Below are positions 26,353 through 36,150 of a stretch of DNA of 64,000 nucleotides, piece after piece. This DNA comes from Salmonella enterica subsp. enterica serovar Typhimurium str. LT2 (lineage in GTDB: Bacteria > Pseudomonadota > Gammaproteobacteria > Enterobacterales > Enterobacteriaceae). Both the position numbers and the translations under genes were made by a program. The stretch lies in NCBI RefSeq assembly GCF_000006945.2, contig NC_003197.2:2666001-2730000 (forward strand), given 5' to 3'. Within the stretch, counting starts at the first letter, position 1; each line of letters starts with the position of its first letter. A model generated the notes under the pieces. That model was given only the letters and a program-made list of their open reading frames with translations. It searched no databases and was not told where the DNA came from.

Positions 26353-27486
26353 CGCGGCAACCACTTTGGGCCGAAGGAAGATAGCGGGCAATGCCACCAG
26401 CGCCATAATCCAGAATACGCCGCCGCCCAGATGTTGATACAGAAAACCGGCAAATACCGTCATAATCGCGATACTGCCGCCCATCGCCACAGCGGAATAG
26501 ACGGCCTGCAAACGAATCACCTCGCTTCCCTGACGCGCAGCGATATAGCGCATGGCGGCCAGATGGCAAACGGTAAACGTGCCACAGTGCAGGATTTGTA
26601 TCACAATCAGCCACGGCAACGCCGTACTCCAGCCCATCAGTCCCCAGCGTACCACGCCGCACACAGCGGAAAGCAACAGCAAGTCGCGGGCGCTAAACCG
26701 GCGGAATAGCTTTTTACTCAGGGCGAAAATGATCACTTCCGCCACCACGCCCAACGACCATAAATAGCCGACCGCCGATGCTGAATAGCCAGCCCCCTGC
26801 CAGTAGATGGCGCTAAAACCGTAGTAGGCGGCGTGCGCCCCTTGCAGCAAACAGACGCAGGCGAGAAAACGCCAACTTTGTGCCACCAGCGTACGCCAGG
26901 CGGGCCAGCCTGCGCTCTCCTGCTGACGGCTTTCCCCTTGCGGCGGCACGCTGGGACGTAACAACATACCCAGCAACATCGAGGCGACGCCGAGCGTCAG
27001 TAGCGCCAGAATCGCCTGGTAATCGTATAAACTCACCAGCTTACCGGTCAGCGCCGACCCTATCACGAAGGCGATGGACCCCCACAGCCGCACCCGACCA
27101 TAGTCCAGGGTAATTTGCTTTTGCCAGGTATTGGCCAGCGCATCGGTCAGCGGCACCAGTGGCGAAAAGAAGAGGTTAAACCCAACCATCACCACCATTA
27201 GCCACGCGACATGCGTTCCTGCCCAAAATGCCAGCGCAAATACCAGCGTCAGCAATGCCAGGACGCGCAGCGCGGAGATCAACCGCGAAGGATCGCTTAC
27301 GCGAGGCGCAATGAGCAGACTACCGAGAAAACGCGCGACCAGACCCACGCCCAGCAGAAGACCGATGGTTTCCGGCGTTAGCCCAAGACCTTTGAGCCAG
27401 ACGCTCCAGAAGGGCAGAAAAATACCGTAACTAAAGAAGTAGGTGAAATAACTGAGCGCCAGCCAGCGCGTGGAATGCAATGCCAT
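26347..27486 (-). CDS. hcaT: HcaT, MFS transporter (3-phenylpropionate type)
   Basis: 379 residues, twelve predicted membrane segments, major facilitator superfamily, resembling the nucleoside/proton symporter branch. In E. coli HcaT is the presumed carrier for 3-phenylpropionate and stands upstream of hcaR-hcaEFCBD. Those genes are absent here: the next gene is glyA. The substrate in this organism is therefore uncertain. Frame and length are intact, so the gene appears to be under selection. Confidence 0.9.
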   Translation of the reverse strand: MALHSTRWLALSYFTYFFSYGIFLPFWSVWLKGLGLTPETIGLLLGVGLVARFLGSLLIAPRVSDPSRLISALRVLALLTLVFALAFWAGTHVAWLMVVMVGFNLFFSPLVPLTDALANTWQKQITLDYGRVRLWGSIAFVIGSALTGKLVSLYDYQAILALLTLGVASMLLGMLLRPSVPPQGESRQQESAGWPAWRTLVAQSWRFLACVCLLQGAHAAYYGFSAIYWQGAGYSASAVGYLWSLGVVAEVIIFALSKKLFRRFSARDLLLLSAVCGVVRWGLMGWSTALPWLIVIQILHCGTFTVCHLAAMRYIAARQGSEVIRLQAVYSAVAMGGSIAIMTVFAGFLYQHLGGGVFWIMALVALPAIFLRPKVVAAS

Positions 27487-27579
27487 GATTCCCTCCCGTT
27501 TGGAGGCGATAGTCTGGCGGTAAACGGTTGCGCTGGCAAGGGTAACATAAGGTTAACAGGCGGAGGGAGAAGTTCAAAC

Positions 27580-27664
27580 GGCAACGCCGCCGGATAATGA
27601 CTTCCGGCGGCGTCACGTTATGGCGCATAAGTAATGCCCGACAGACGCAGCGCCATCGGGCCAT
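27580..27664. repeat. REP-like inverted repeats after glyA
   Basis: ACGCCGCCGG and CCGGCGGCGT form a perfect stem (about 27585-27614). A second, weaker unit follows with GCCCGACAGACGCAGCGCCATCGGGC. No T-run follows on either strand. It probably stabilises the 3' end of the glyA mRNA and may take part in termination. Confidence 0.55.
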
Positions 27665-27681
27665 TTTCACAACACAAGCGC

Positions 27682-28935
27682 TTATGCGTAAACCGGGAAG
27701 CGTGCGCAGATATCCAGCACTTTCGCTTTCACGCGTTCAATGGTGGCTTCATCATTGATGTTGTCCAGCACGTCACACATCCAGCCAGCCAGCTCTTTCA
27801 CTTCCGCTTCTTTGAAGCCGCGACGAGTAACCGCCGGAGAACCAATACGGATACCGGAGGTCACGAACGGGCTCTTAGGATCGTTCGGCACGCTGTTTTT
27901 GTTCACGGTGATGTTAGCACGGCCCAGCGCGGCGTCAGCTTCTTTACCGGTCAGGTTTTTATCCACCAGGTCCAGCAGGAACAGGTGGTTCTCAGTGCCG
28001 CCAGACACCACTTTGTAGCCGCGGTTCAGGAACACTTCCACCATCGCTTTGGCGTTTTTCGCCACCTGCTGCTGGTAAACTTTGAACTCCGGCTCCATCG
28101 CTTCTTTCAGCGCTACCGCTTTACCGGCGATCACGTGCATCAGCGGGCCGCCCTGCGCGCTTGGGAAGACGGCGGAGTTCAGTTTTTTATACAGCTCTTC
28201 ATCGCCGCCCTTCGCCAGGATCAGGCCGCCGCGCGGACCCGCCAGGGTTTTGTGGGTGGTGGTGGTGACAACGTGAGCGTGCGGAACCGGGTTCGGGTAA
28301 ACGCCTGCGGCAATCAGGCCCGCCACGTGCGCCATGTCGACAAACAGGTATGCGCCGATGCTGTCAGCGATTTCACGCATTTTTGCCCAGTCAACCACGC
28401 CGGAGTAGGCAGAGAAGCCACCGATAATCATCTTCGGCTTGTGCTCTTTGGCCAGCTTCGCCATCTCGTCATAGTCAATTTTACCGGACTCATCGATACC
28501 GTAAGGTACGATGTTGTACAGTTTACCGGAGAAGTTAACCGGGGAGCCGTGAGTCAGGTGGCCGCCCTGCGCCAGGTTCATACCCAGAACGGTATCGCCC
28601 GGCTGCAGCAGCGCGGTGTAAACAGCGAAGTTAGCCTGAGAACCGGAGTGCGGCTGCACGTTAGCGTAGTCGGCGCCGAACAGTTCTTTCGCGCGGTCGA
28701 TAGCCAGTTGCTCTACGACATCAACGTATTCGCAACCGCCGTAGTAGCGCTTGCCCGGATAACCTTCAGCGTATTTGTTGGTCAGCTGAGACCCCTGCGC
28801 CTGCATCACGCGCGGGCTGGTGTAGTTTTCGGAGGCGATCAGTTCGATGTGCTCTTCCTGACGTACTTTTTCCTGCTCCATAGCCTGCCACAATTCGGCA
28901 TCATAATCGGCAATGTTCATTTCACGCTTTAACAT
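27682..28935 (-). CDS. glyA: serine hydroxymethyltransferase
   Basis: 417 residues. PLP enzyme converting serine and tetrahydrofolate to glycine and 5,10-methylene-tetrahydrofolate, the main one-carbon source. The PLP lysine lies in [13 protein letters not shown]; the N-terminus [12 protein letters not shown] is conserved. The frame opens two codons earlier, but ATG 28935 gives the family length. Divergent from hmpA, with a PurR site in the shared control region. Confidence 0.97.
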
Positions 28936-29004
28936 CCGCATCTCCTGACTCAGCTAACAATAAAATTTGTGCCTGAAAAGGCAGTCCGTGGGACTTCGGC
29001 CAAC

Positions 29005-29033
29005 AGTATAACCGAATCATTCTTCGATAACAG
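29005..29033 (-). promoter_or_regulatory. glyA promoter
   Basis: -35 CTGTTA (29033-29028), 17-base spacer, -10 TATACT (29010-29005). The weak -35 box fits an activator-assisted promoter; MetR activates glyA in E. coli, and a near match to its TGAAN5TTCA motif lies at about 29102-29113. Confidence 0.65.
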
Positions 29034-29051
29034 GTCTTGACAAAGGTTTTT

Positions 29052-29067
29052 ACGCAAACGATTACCT
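29052..29067. promoter_or_regulatory. PurR operator of glyA
   Basis: ACGCAAACGATTACCT matches the PurR consensus (ACGCAAACGTTTNCNT) closely, 20 bases upstream of the glyA -35 box. Confidence 0.75.
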
Positions 29068-29210
29068 ATGCGTCAGATAAGGGTTTCCTGAACGAGAGTC
29101 TGACGAATTTCAACGGATTTCTTTTCAGCTTTGTGATGCAGATTTTTCACGTTGTTACCTCCATAACGTAAAGCAGAGAAGATCCATTTACAATGCAAGG
29201 GTATTTTTAT

Positions 29211-29233
29211 AAGATGCATTTGATATACATCAT
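29211..29233. promoter_or_regulatory. NsrR operator of hmpA
   Basis: An 11-1-11 inverted repeat (AAGATGCATTT, then ATATACATCAT) matching the NsrR consensus. It lies 26 bases before the hmpA ATG. NsrR releases this site on nitrosylation of its cluster, inducing the NO-detoxifying enzyme. Confidence 0.85.
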
Positions 29234-29259
29234 TAGATTTTCACATAAAGGAAGCACGT

Positions 29260-30450
29260 ATGCTTGACGCACAAACCATCGCTACAGTAAAGGCCACCAT
29301 TCCCCTGCTGGTTGAAACAGGACCGAAACTGACCGCCCACTTCTACGACCGTATGTTTACGCATAACCCGGAGCTCAAAGAAATCTTCAATATGAGCAAC
29401 CAGCGTAACGGCGATCAGCGTGAAGCCCTGTTTAATGCTATCGCGGCCTACGCCAGCAATATCGAAAATTTACCGGCGTTGCTGCCGGCGGTAGAAAAAA
29501 TCGCGCAGAAGCACACCAGCTTCCAGATTAAGCCGGAGCAGTACAACATCGTCGGGACACATCTGCTGGCGACGCTGGACGAAATGTTCAACCCGGGCCA
29601 GGAAGTGCTGGACGCGTGGGGCAAAGCCTATGGCGTACTGGCTAACGTCTTTATTCATCGGGAAGCCGAGATTTATCACGAGAACGCCAGCAAAGACGGC
29701 GGCTGGGAAGGCACGCGCCCCTTCCGCATCGTTGCGAAAACCCCGCGTAGCGCACTGATCACCAGCTTTGAGTTTGAACCAGTCGACGGCGGTACGGTGG
29801 CGGAATACCGTCCCGGGCAGTATCTGGGCGTCTGGCTGAAGCCGGAAGGTTTTGCGCATCAGGAGATCCGCCAATATTCACTGACCCGTAAACCCGATGG
29901 CAAAGGGTACCGTATTGCCGTGAAGCGTGAAGACGGCGGCCAGGTATCAAACTGGTTACACCATCACGCCAGCGTAGGCGATGGGGTGCATCTGGCTGCG
30001 CCGGCAGGTGACTTCTTTATGAATGTCGCCGCTGATACCCCCGTTTCGCTGATTTCCGCTGGCGTCGGCCAGACGCCGATGTTAGCGATGCTCGATACGC
30101 TGGCGAAAGAACAGCATACCGCGCAGGTGAACTGGTTCCACGCGGCGGAGAACGGCGACGTCCATGCGTTTGCCGACGAAGTGAGCGAGCTGGGCCGTAC
30201 ACTGCCGCGTTTCACTGCCCATACCTGGTACCGCGAGCCGACTGAGTCCGATCGCGCCCAACGCCTCTTCGACAGCGAAGGGCTGATGGATTTAAGCAAA
30301 CTGGAAGCCGCGATCAGCGATCCAGCAATGCAGTTCTATCTTTGCGGCCCGGTAGGCTTTATGCAGTTTGCCGCAAAACAACTGGTTTCACTTGGCGTGA
30401 ATAACGAAAACATTCATTACGAATGCTTCGGCCCGCATAAAGTGCTGTAA
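29260..30450 (+). CDS. hmpA: flavohemoprotein, NO dioxygenase
   Basis: 396 residues. Converts nitric oxide and oxygen to nitrate, protecting against macrophage NO. Globin domain (1-137) with distal Tyr29 region HFYDRMF and proximal His85; FAD domain (about 150-255) with RQYSLT; NAD domain (about 260-396) with GVGQTPMLAML and the C-terminal YECFGPH. Preceded by AAGGAAG and an NsrR site. Monocistronic, closed by a terminator. Confidence 0.97.
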   Translation: MLDAQTIATVKATIPLLVETGPKLTAHFYDRMFTHNPELKEIFNMSNQRNGDQREALFNAIAAYASNIENLPALLPAVEKIAQKHTSFQIKPEQYNIVGTHLLATLDEMFNPGQEVLDAWGKAYGVLANVFIHREAEIYHENASKDGGWEGTRPFRIVAKTPRSALITSFEFEPVDGGTVAEYRPGQYLGVWLKPEGFAHQEIRQYSLTRKPDGKGYRIAVKREDGGQVSNWLHHHASVGDGVHLAAPAGDFFMNVAADTPVSLISAGVGQTPMLAMLDTLAKEQHTAQVNWFHAAENGDVHAFADEVSELGRTLPRFTAHTWYREPTESDRAQRLFDSEGLMDLSKLEAAISDPAMQFYLCGPVGFMQFAAKQLVSLGVNNENIHYECFGPHKVL

Positions 30451-30467
30451 TTGCAACAAATCCTCTG

Positions 30468-30508
30468 AAAAAACGGGCGTTATCGTTAAGGCGAACGCCC
30501 GTTTTCCT
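30468..30508 (+). terminator. hmpA terminator
   Basis: AAAACGGGCGTT and AACGCCCGTTTT form a perfect 12-bp stem with a 12-base loop, followed by CCTCC; the T-run lies within the stem. It can act on both strands. Confidence 0.8.
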
Positions 30509-30631
30509 CCCCGTTCCCCTGCTTATTGCGCTGCTTTTTATGCCTTTCTTTTACAAAAAAGGGGAATAAAAAAAGTCTGTGCAAATCGTGTTATTATTAA
30601 CGTTTGACTTAGCTCGTTAGGGCATCTTTTT

Positions 30632-32176
30632 ATGCAGCAACCTGTTGTACGCATTGGAGAGTGGCTGGTTACACCTTCTGTTAATCAGATCAGTCGTCAG
30701 GGACGCCAGATTACTCTTGAACCACGGCTGATCGATCTTCTGATGTATTTTGCGCATCACCCGGATGAAGTGTTAAGCCGGGATAACATTATTGATCATG
30801 TCTGGATGCGCACCATCGTGACCAACCATGTTGTCACCCAAAGCATTTCTGAACTACGCAAATCATTAAGAGATGGCGGAGACAGCAATGCTGAATACAT
30901 CGTTACCGTACCTAAACGCGGCTATAAGCTGACGGCGCCGGTTATCTGGTGCGAAGAAAATAGCGATGAGATCGATAATTCATCAACGTCGCCGCCGCCG
31001 CCGATCGCAGCGACGAATGCAGAACCGACGGAGGGGGTTACTGCCGCTACGCCTGTGCCGCCCGCCTCTTTGCAAACGCCGACTAAAAAGGCGAAAAAGC
31101 CGCGTATTGCCGCTTTCTGGACGTGGGTGATGTTCCTGCTCTCGCTGGCGACGCTGGTGGTGTTTATCGTGATGTCGGTGGTAGATCATAATGCCGCGGT
31201 AACAAAAACGCGGTTATTACTTAACCCACGAGATATAGATGTTCGTTTTGAAGGCGGCAATTCCTGTAATAACTGGGTCTCGCAGGAGTCCTACGCCATC
31301 GGTCTGGGCGGCTTAATCACCGACCTGCTGAACACCTACTCGACTTTTATGGTGCACGATAAAACCAATTACCGGGTCAATGAGCCAAGCAGCTCCGGTA
31401 AGACGTTAACCATTCAGTTTGTCAATCAGCGCCACTATCGGGCGCAGCAGTGCTTTATGTCTGTAGTGCTCATTGATAACGCCGATGGTTCAACCATGCT
31501 GGATAAGCGTTATTTCGTCACCAATACTAACCAGTTGTCCATCCAGGATGATCTGTTTAATAGCCTGTCTTTCGTTTTAACACAGCCCTGGCCTAATCGT
31601 ATGCGAGAACAACTGGCCCTGTTCAGAACGCCGCAAAATACCGCACTGATGCGTTTTTATGAGGCGCGCCAGCTTATTCTGAGCGGCGATGCGCAGGCGC
31701 TAGGTAAAGCCAGCGATATTCTGAATGGCATTATTAAGGAAACGCCTGATTTCAACTATGCCTATGAATATAAAGTGCTGGTAGATGTATTACGGCAATC
31801 ACAGCAGCCGTTTGATAAAGAACAAGTGGCCGCACTGAACGAAGAGTTTAAAAAAATAGATCAAATTCCGGGCGTTGAGAAAACGTCTGTTTATTATAAA
31901 ATCAAGACCGTCGATCTGTTAGGCAAAGGTGATATCGATGCAGCGTATGAGGAAATCAATAAAAGCATCGAGCTTGAAATGTCGTGGTTTAACTATGTCC
32001 TGTTGGGGAAAGTTTACGAAATGAAAGGTGAGAATCGTCTGGCCGCTGATGCCTATCTGACCGCCTTTAATTTACGTCCAGGTGAAAACACTCTGTACTG
32101 GATCGAGAACGGCGTATTTCAGACATCCGTTCAGAAAATTGTCCCTTATCTGAATAGTTTTCTGGCAGAAGATTAA
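30632..32176 (+). CDS. cadC: CadC, membrane-integrated pH and lysine sensor
   Basis: 514 residues, ToxR-like. OmpR-type winged helix at 1-105, a Pro/Ala-rich linker, one membrane segment about 162-184, then a periplasmic sensor domain. Cys212 and Cys274 correspond to the disulfide that keeps E. coli CadC inactive at neutral pH. At low pH with lysine, and released from LysP, it activates cadBA, which follows on the same strand after 360 bases. Has its own terminator. Confidence 0.96.
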   Translation: MQQPVVRIGEWLVTPSVNQISRQGRQITLEPRLIDLLMYFAHHPDEVLSRDNIIDHVWMRTIVTNHVVTQSISELRKSLRDGGDSNAEYIVTVPKRGYKLTAPVIWCEENSDEIDNSSTSPPPPIAATNAEPTEGVTAATPVPPASLQTPTKKAKKPRIAAFWTWVMFLLSLATLVVFIVMSVVDHNAAVTKTRLLLNPRDIDVRFEGGNSCNNWVSQESYAIGLGGLITDLLNTYSTFMVHDKTNYRVNEPSSSGKTLTIQFVNQRHYRAQQCFMSVVLIDNADGSTMLDKRYFVTNTNQLSIQDDLFNSLSFVLTQPWPNRMREQLALFRTPQNTALMRFYEARQLILSGDAQALGKASDILNGIIKETPDFNYAYEYKVLVDVLRQSQQPFDKEQVAALNEEFKKIDQIPGVEKTSVYYKIKTVDLLGKGDIDAAYEEINKSIELEMSWFNYVLLGKVYEMKGENRLAADAYLTAFNLRPGENTLYWIENGVFQTSVQKIVPYLNSFLAED

Positions 32177-32200
32177 ATTTAACGCTGAACCATGACAAAT

Positions 32201-32238
32201 AAAAGCGAAAAGATATTAAATTTTTCGCTTTTATTTTG
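32201..32238 (+). terminator. cadC terminator
   Basis: AAAAGCGAAAA and TTTTCGCTTTT form an 11-bp stem with a 10-base loop, followed by ATTTTG. Confidence 0.8.
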
Positions 32239-32246
32239 TGAAAAAC

Positions 32247-32284
32247 ATGTTGCCAAAAATAGCTTATGTTAATTTTGGCAACAT
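32247..32284. promoter_or_regulatory. inverted repeat upstream of cadBA, possible operator
   Basis: ATGTTGCCAAAA and TTTTGGCAACAT are perfect 12-base arms around a 14-base spacer, directly after the cadC terminator and about 250 bases before cadB. CadC binds AT-rich DNA upstream of cadBA in E. coli, so a regulatory role is possible. It could instead be a second terminator-like hairpin; no T-run follows. Confidence 0.45.
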
Positions 32285-32536
32285 ATTCATTGCAAAGATA
32301 TGTAAATATAACTCTTTGTAATTAAACGATGTTTATCCTTTAATGATATTTTCCATGATATTTATATGTTAATTCAAAAAAATCAATCTATCAGTTTTTT
32401 CATGTTTGTGTTTATTTCACTTTTTCTTTAGGACTTATCTCAACCCATTCGTTAATCTTGTCGACAGTTGAACGGGCACGCAGCATATATGAAGCATAAG
32501 CCCGGTTCTTAAAAATACAGCTCAGGAGAAATGAAC
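32285..32536 (+). other. AT-rich cadBA control region
   Basis: No gene. The stretch is AT-rich with many T and A runs, as expected for CadC and H-NS binding upstream of cadBA. I could not fix the promoter boxes by eye. AGGAG at 32524-32528 is the cadB ribosome site. Confidence 0.6.
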
Positions 32537-33868
32537 ATGAGTTCTGTCAAAAAGATCGGGCTATTTGCCTGTACTGGCGTCGTTGCCGGTAATATGATGG
32601 GGAGCGGGATTGCATTATTACCCGCCAACCTTGCCAGTATTGGTGGCATTGCCATCTGGGGCTGGGTAATTTCTATTATTGGGGCAATGTCGCTGGCTTA
32701 TGTTTATGCGAGGCTGGCAACCAAAAACCCTCAACAGGGTGGCCCTATCGCTTATGCTGGGGAAATATCTCCGGCGTTTGGTTTCCAGACCGGCGTTCTT
32801 TATTATCACGCAAACTGGATTGGTAACTTAGCCATCGGTATTACCGCGGTTTCTTATCTTTCTACGTTCTTCCCGGCATTAAATAATCCAATACCGGCAG
32901 GTATTGCCTGTATTGCTATCGTCTGGCTGTTCACCTTTATTAATATGCTGGGTGGGGCCTGGGTCAGCCGCTTGACAACGATTGGCCTATTCCTGGTGCT
33001 GATCCCGGTAGTCTTGACCGCAGTCGCCGGCTGGCATTGGTTCGATATCGCGACCTATCACGCGAACTGGAACACGTCCACGACGACCGACTCTCACGCC
33101 ATTGTTAAAAGTATTCTGCTCTGCCTGTGGGCGTTCGTTGGCGTTGAGTCTGCCGCCGTCAGCACCGGCATGGTGAAAAACCCGAAACGCACCGTACCGC
33201 TGGCAACCATGCTGGGTACCGCGCTGGCAGGCATCATCTATATCGCTGCGACTCAGGTTATCGCCGGGATGTTCCCAGCTTCCGTTATGGCCTCTTCCGG
33301 CGCGCCGTTCGCTATCAGTACCTCCACGATTCTGGGTGGCTGGGCTGCGCCGCTGGTTTCCGCCTTTACCGCTTTCGCCTGCCTGACGTCTCTGGGCTCC
33401 TGGATGATGCTGGTCGGCCAGGCTGGGGTTCGCGCCGCCAACGACGGCAACTTCCCGAAAATTTACGGTGAAATGGATAAAAACGGTATTCCGAAAAAAG
33501 GTCTGCTGTTGGCTGCGGTGAAAATGACGGCGCTGATGATTCTGATCACCATCATGAACTCCAGCGGCGGTAAAGCGTCCGACCTGTTCGGCGAACTGAC
33601 CGGGATTGCCGTACTGCTTACCATGCTGCCGTACTTCTACTCCTGTGTTGACCTGATTCGCTTCGAAGGGTTCAACATCCGTAACTCGGTAAGCCTGATT
33701 TGTTCTGTACTGGGCTGCGCATTTTGCTTCATCGCACTGATGGGCGCCAGCTCCTTCGAACTCTCCGGCACCTTTATCGTCAGTCTGATCATCCTGATGT
33801 TCTACGGTCGCAAAATGCACCAGCGCCAGAACAACGACAGCGACAACAATACGGCTGAAGCGCTTTAA
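32537..33868 (+). CDS. cadB: CadB, lysine/cadaverine antiporter
   Basis: 443 residues, twelve membrane segments, APC superfamily. Exchanges external lysine for internal cadaverine, exporting one proton equivalent per cycle with CadA. The N-terminal GxG-type motif VVAGNMMGSGIALLPAN is the substrate-binding unwound helix. ATG at 32537 is eight bases after AGGAG; the ATG at 32531 is too close to it. Operon with cadA (82-base gap). Confidence 0.96.
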   Translation: MSSVKKIGLFACTGVVAGNMMGSGIALLPANLASIGGIAIWGWVISIIGAMSLAYVYARLATKNPQQGGPIAYAGEISPAFGFQTGVLYYHANWIGNLAIGITAVSYLSTFFPALNNPIPAGIACIAIVWLFTFINMLGGAWVSRLTTIGLFLVLIPVVLTAVAGWHWFDIATYHANWNTSTTTDSHAIVKSILLCLWAFVGVESAAVSTGMVKNPKRTVPLATMLGTALAGIIYIAATQVIAGMFPASVMASSGAPFAISTSTILGGWAAPLVSAFTAFACLTSLGSWMMLVGQAGVRAANDGNFPKIYGEMDKNGIPKKGLLLAAVKMTALMILITIMNSSGGKASDLFGELTGIAVLLTMLPYFYSCVDLIRFEGFNIRNSVSLICSVLGCAFCFIALMGASSFELSGTFIVSLIILMFYGRKMHQRQNNDSDNNTAEAL

Positions 33869-33950
33869 CCGCTAACTCCTTTTTCTCAAAGCCCCTTTCG
33901 TCACCTGCTATAGCGTAGCGGGAGGGGCCCACTTTACCAGGAACAAGACT

Positions 33951-36095
33951 ATGAACGTTATTGCTATCATGAACCACATGGGCGTCTACTTTAAAGAAGA
34001 GCCTATTCGTGAACTGCATCGTGCACTGGAAGGTTTAAATTTCCGTATCGTCTATCCAAACGACCGAGAAGACCTGCTGAAGCTGATTGAAAATAACTCC
34101 CGCCTTTGCGGCGTCATTTTCGACTGGGATAAATATAACCTTGAGCTTTGCGAAGAGATTAGCAAGCTGAACGAGTATATGCCGCTGTACGCCTTCGCCA
34201 ACAGCTACTCTACGCTGGACGTCAGCCTCAACGATCTGAGAATGCAGGTTCGCTTCTTTGAATATGCTTTAGGCGCCGCAGCCGATATCGCGGCGAAAAT
34301 TCGCCAGAATACCGATGAATACATCGACAATATTCTGCCGCCGCTGACAAAAGCGCTGTTCAAATATGTGCGCGAAGGGAAATATACTTTCTGTACGCCT
34401 GGCCACATGGGCGGGACCGCTTTCCAGAAAAGCCCCGTCGGCAGCATCTTTTATGATTTCTTCGGCCCGAACACGATGAAATCCGATATTTCGATTTCCG
34501 TTTCTGAACTGGGTTCGCTGCTGGACCACTCCGGCCCGCATAAAGAAGCGGAAGAGTATATCGCCCGCGTCTTTAACGCCGAACGTAGCTACATGGTGAC
34601 GAACGGCACCTCTACGGCGAACAAAATCGTCGGTATGTACTCCGCGCCGGCAGGCAGCACGGTACTGATTGACCGTAACTGCCATAAATCGCTGACCCAT
34701 CTGATGATGATGAGCGACATTACGCCGATTTATTTCCGCCCAACCCGTAACGCCTACGGTATTCTTGGCGGTATTCCGCAAAGCGAGTTCCAGCACGCCA
34801 CTATCGCTAAACGGGTAAAAGAGACGCCTAACGCAACCTGGCCGGTCCATGCTGTTATTACTAACTCAACCTATGACGGTCTGTTGTATAACACTGACTA
34901 CATCAAGAAAACTCTGGATGTGAAGTCCATTCATTTTGACTCCGCCTGGGTGCCTTATACCAATTTCTCCCCTATTTATCAGGGTAAATGCGGTATGAGC
35001 GGCGACCGTGTGGAAGGCAAAATCATTTATGAAACCCAGTCCACGCATAAACTGCTGGCGGCGTTTTCACAGGCATCCATGATTCATGTTAAAGGCGACA
35101 TTAACGAAGAAACCTTTAACGAAGCCTACATGATGCATACCACCACTTCTCCGCACTACGGTATCGTAGCGTCTACTGAAACCGCAGCGGCGATGATGAA
35201 AGGTAATGCGGGTAAACGCCTGATTAACGGCTCTATTGAACGTGCGATTAAATTCCGTAAAGAAATTAAACGCCTGAAAAGCGAATCTGACGGCTGGTTC
35301 TTTGACGTATGGCAGCCGGAACATATCGATGGAGCTGAGTGCTGGCCGCTGCGTTCAGATAGCGCATGGCATGGCTTCAAAAATATCGATAACGAACACA
35401 TGTACCTCGACCCGATCAAAGTCACTATCCTGACGCCGGGGATGAAGAAAGACGGTACGATGGATGAGTTCGGTATTCCGGCAAGTCTGGTCGCCAAATA
35501 TCTCGATGAACGCGGCATCATCGTAGAAAAAACCGGTCCATACAACCTGCTGTTCCTGTTCAGCATTGGTATCGACAAAACCAAAGCTCTGAGCCTGCTG
35601 CGCGCGCTCACTGAATTTAAACGCGCCTTTGACCTGAACCTGCGCGTCAAAAACATTCTGCCGGCACTGTACCGCGAAGCGCCTGAGTTTTATGAAAATA
35701 TGCGCATCCAGGAACTGGCGCAGAATATTCATAAACTGGTCGAACATCATAATCTGCCGGACTTAATGTACCGTGCGTTTGAAGTGCTGCCGAAAATGGT
35801 GATGACGCCGTATACTGCGTTCCAGAAAGAGCTGCATGGCGAAACGGAAGAGGTGTATCTTGAAGAGATGGTTGGACGCGTCAACGCCAACATGATCCTT
35901 CCTTACCCTCCGGGAGTGCCGCTGGTGATGCCTGGTGAAATGATCACCGAGGAAAGCCGTCCGGTACTGGAATTCCTGCAAATGCTGTGCGAAATCGGCG
36001 CCCACTATCCGGGCTTCGAAACCGATATCCACGGCGCCTATCGTCAGGCAGACGGACGTTACACCGTTAAGGTGCTGAAAGAAAATACGAAATAA
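33951..36095 (+). CDS. cadA: CadA, inducible lysine decarboxylase
   Basis: 714 residues. PLP enzyme that turns lysine into cadaverine and CO2, consuming a cytoplasmic proton in acid. Wing domain (about 1-130), the PLP core with Lys367 in STHKLLAAFSQ, and a C-terminal domain. The family forms decamers inhibited by ppGpp. Follows cadB; dtpC follows after 55 bases. Confidence 0.97.
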   Translation: MNVIAIMNHMGVYFKEEPIRELHRALEGLNFRIVYPNDREDLLKLIENNSRLCGVIFDWDKYNLELCEEISKLNEYMPLYAFANSYSTLDVSLNDLRMQVRFFEYALGAAADIAAKIRQNTDEYIDNILPPLTKALFKYVREGKYTFCTPGHMGGTAFQKSPVGSIFYDFFGPNTMKSDISISVSELGSLLDHSGPHKEAEEYIARVFNAERSYMVTNGTSTANKIVGMYSAPAGSTVLIDRNCHKSLTHLMMMSDITPIYFRPTRNAYGILGGIPQSEFQHATIAKRVKETPNATWPVHAVITNSTYDGLLYNTDYIKKTLDVKSIHFDSAWVPYTNFSPIYQGKCGMSGDRVEGKIIYETQSTHKLLAAFSQASMIHVKGDINEETFNEAYMMHTTTSPHYGIVASTETAAAMMKGNAGKRLINGSIERAIKFRKEIKRLKSESDGWFFDVWQPEHIDGAECWPLRSDSAWHGFKNIDNEHMYLDPIKVTILTPGMKKDGTMDEFGIPASLVAKYLDERGIIVEKTGPYNLLFLFSIGIDKTKALSLLRALTEFKRAFDLNLRVKNILPALYREAPEFYENMRIQELAQNIHKLVEHHNLPDLMYRAFEVLPKMVMTPYTAFQKELHGETEEVYLEEMVGRVNANMILPYPPGVPLVMPGEMITEESRPVLEFLQMLCEIGAHYPGFETDIHGAYRQADGRYTVKVLKENTK

Positions 36096-36150
36096 GTACC
36101 AAAGGGAAGTGGCTTGCCACTTCCCTTTTTTCACGCAGCAAGGAGACTTT

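Noticed and set aside
27634..28932. A 432-codon open frame on the + strand
   Set aside because: Exactly antisense to glyA; the His/Arg/Val-rich product has no family resemblance and arises from codon bias of the real gene.
32987..33820. A 277-codon open frame on the - strand
   Set aside because: Antisense to cadB, rich in Gln, Gly and His with no recognisable domain; shadow frame.
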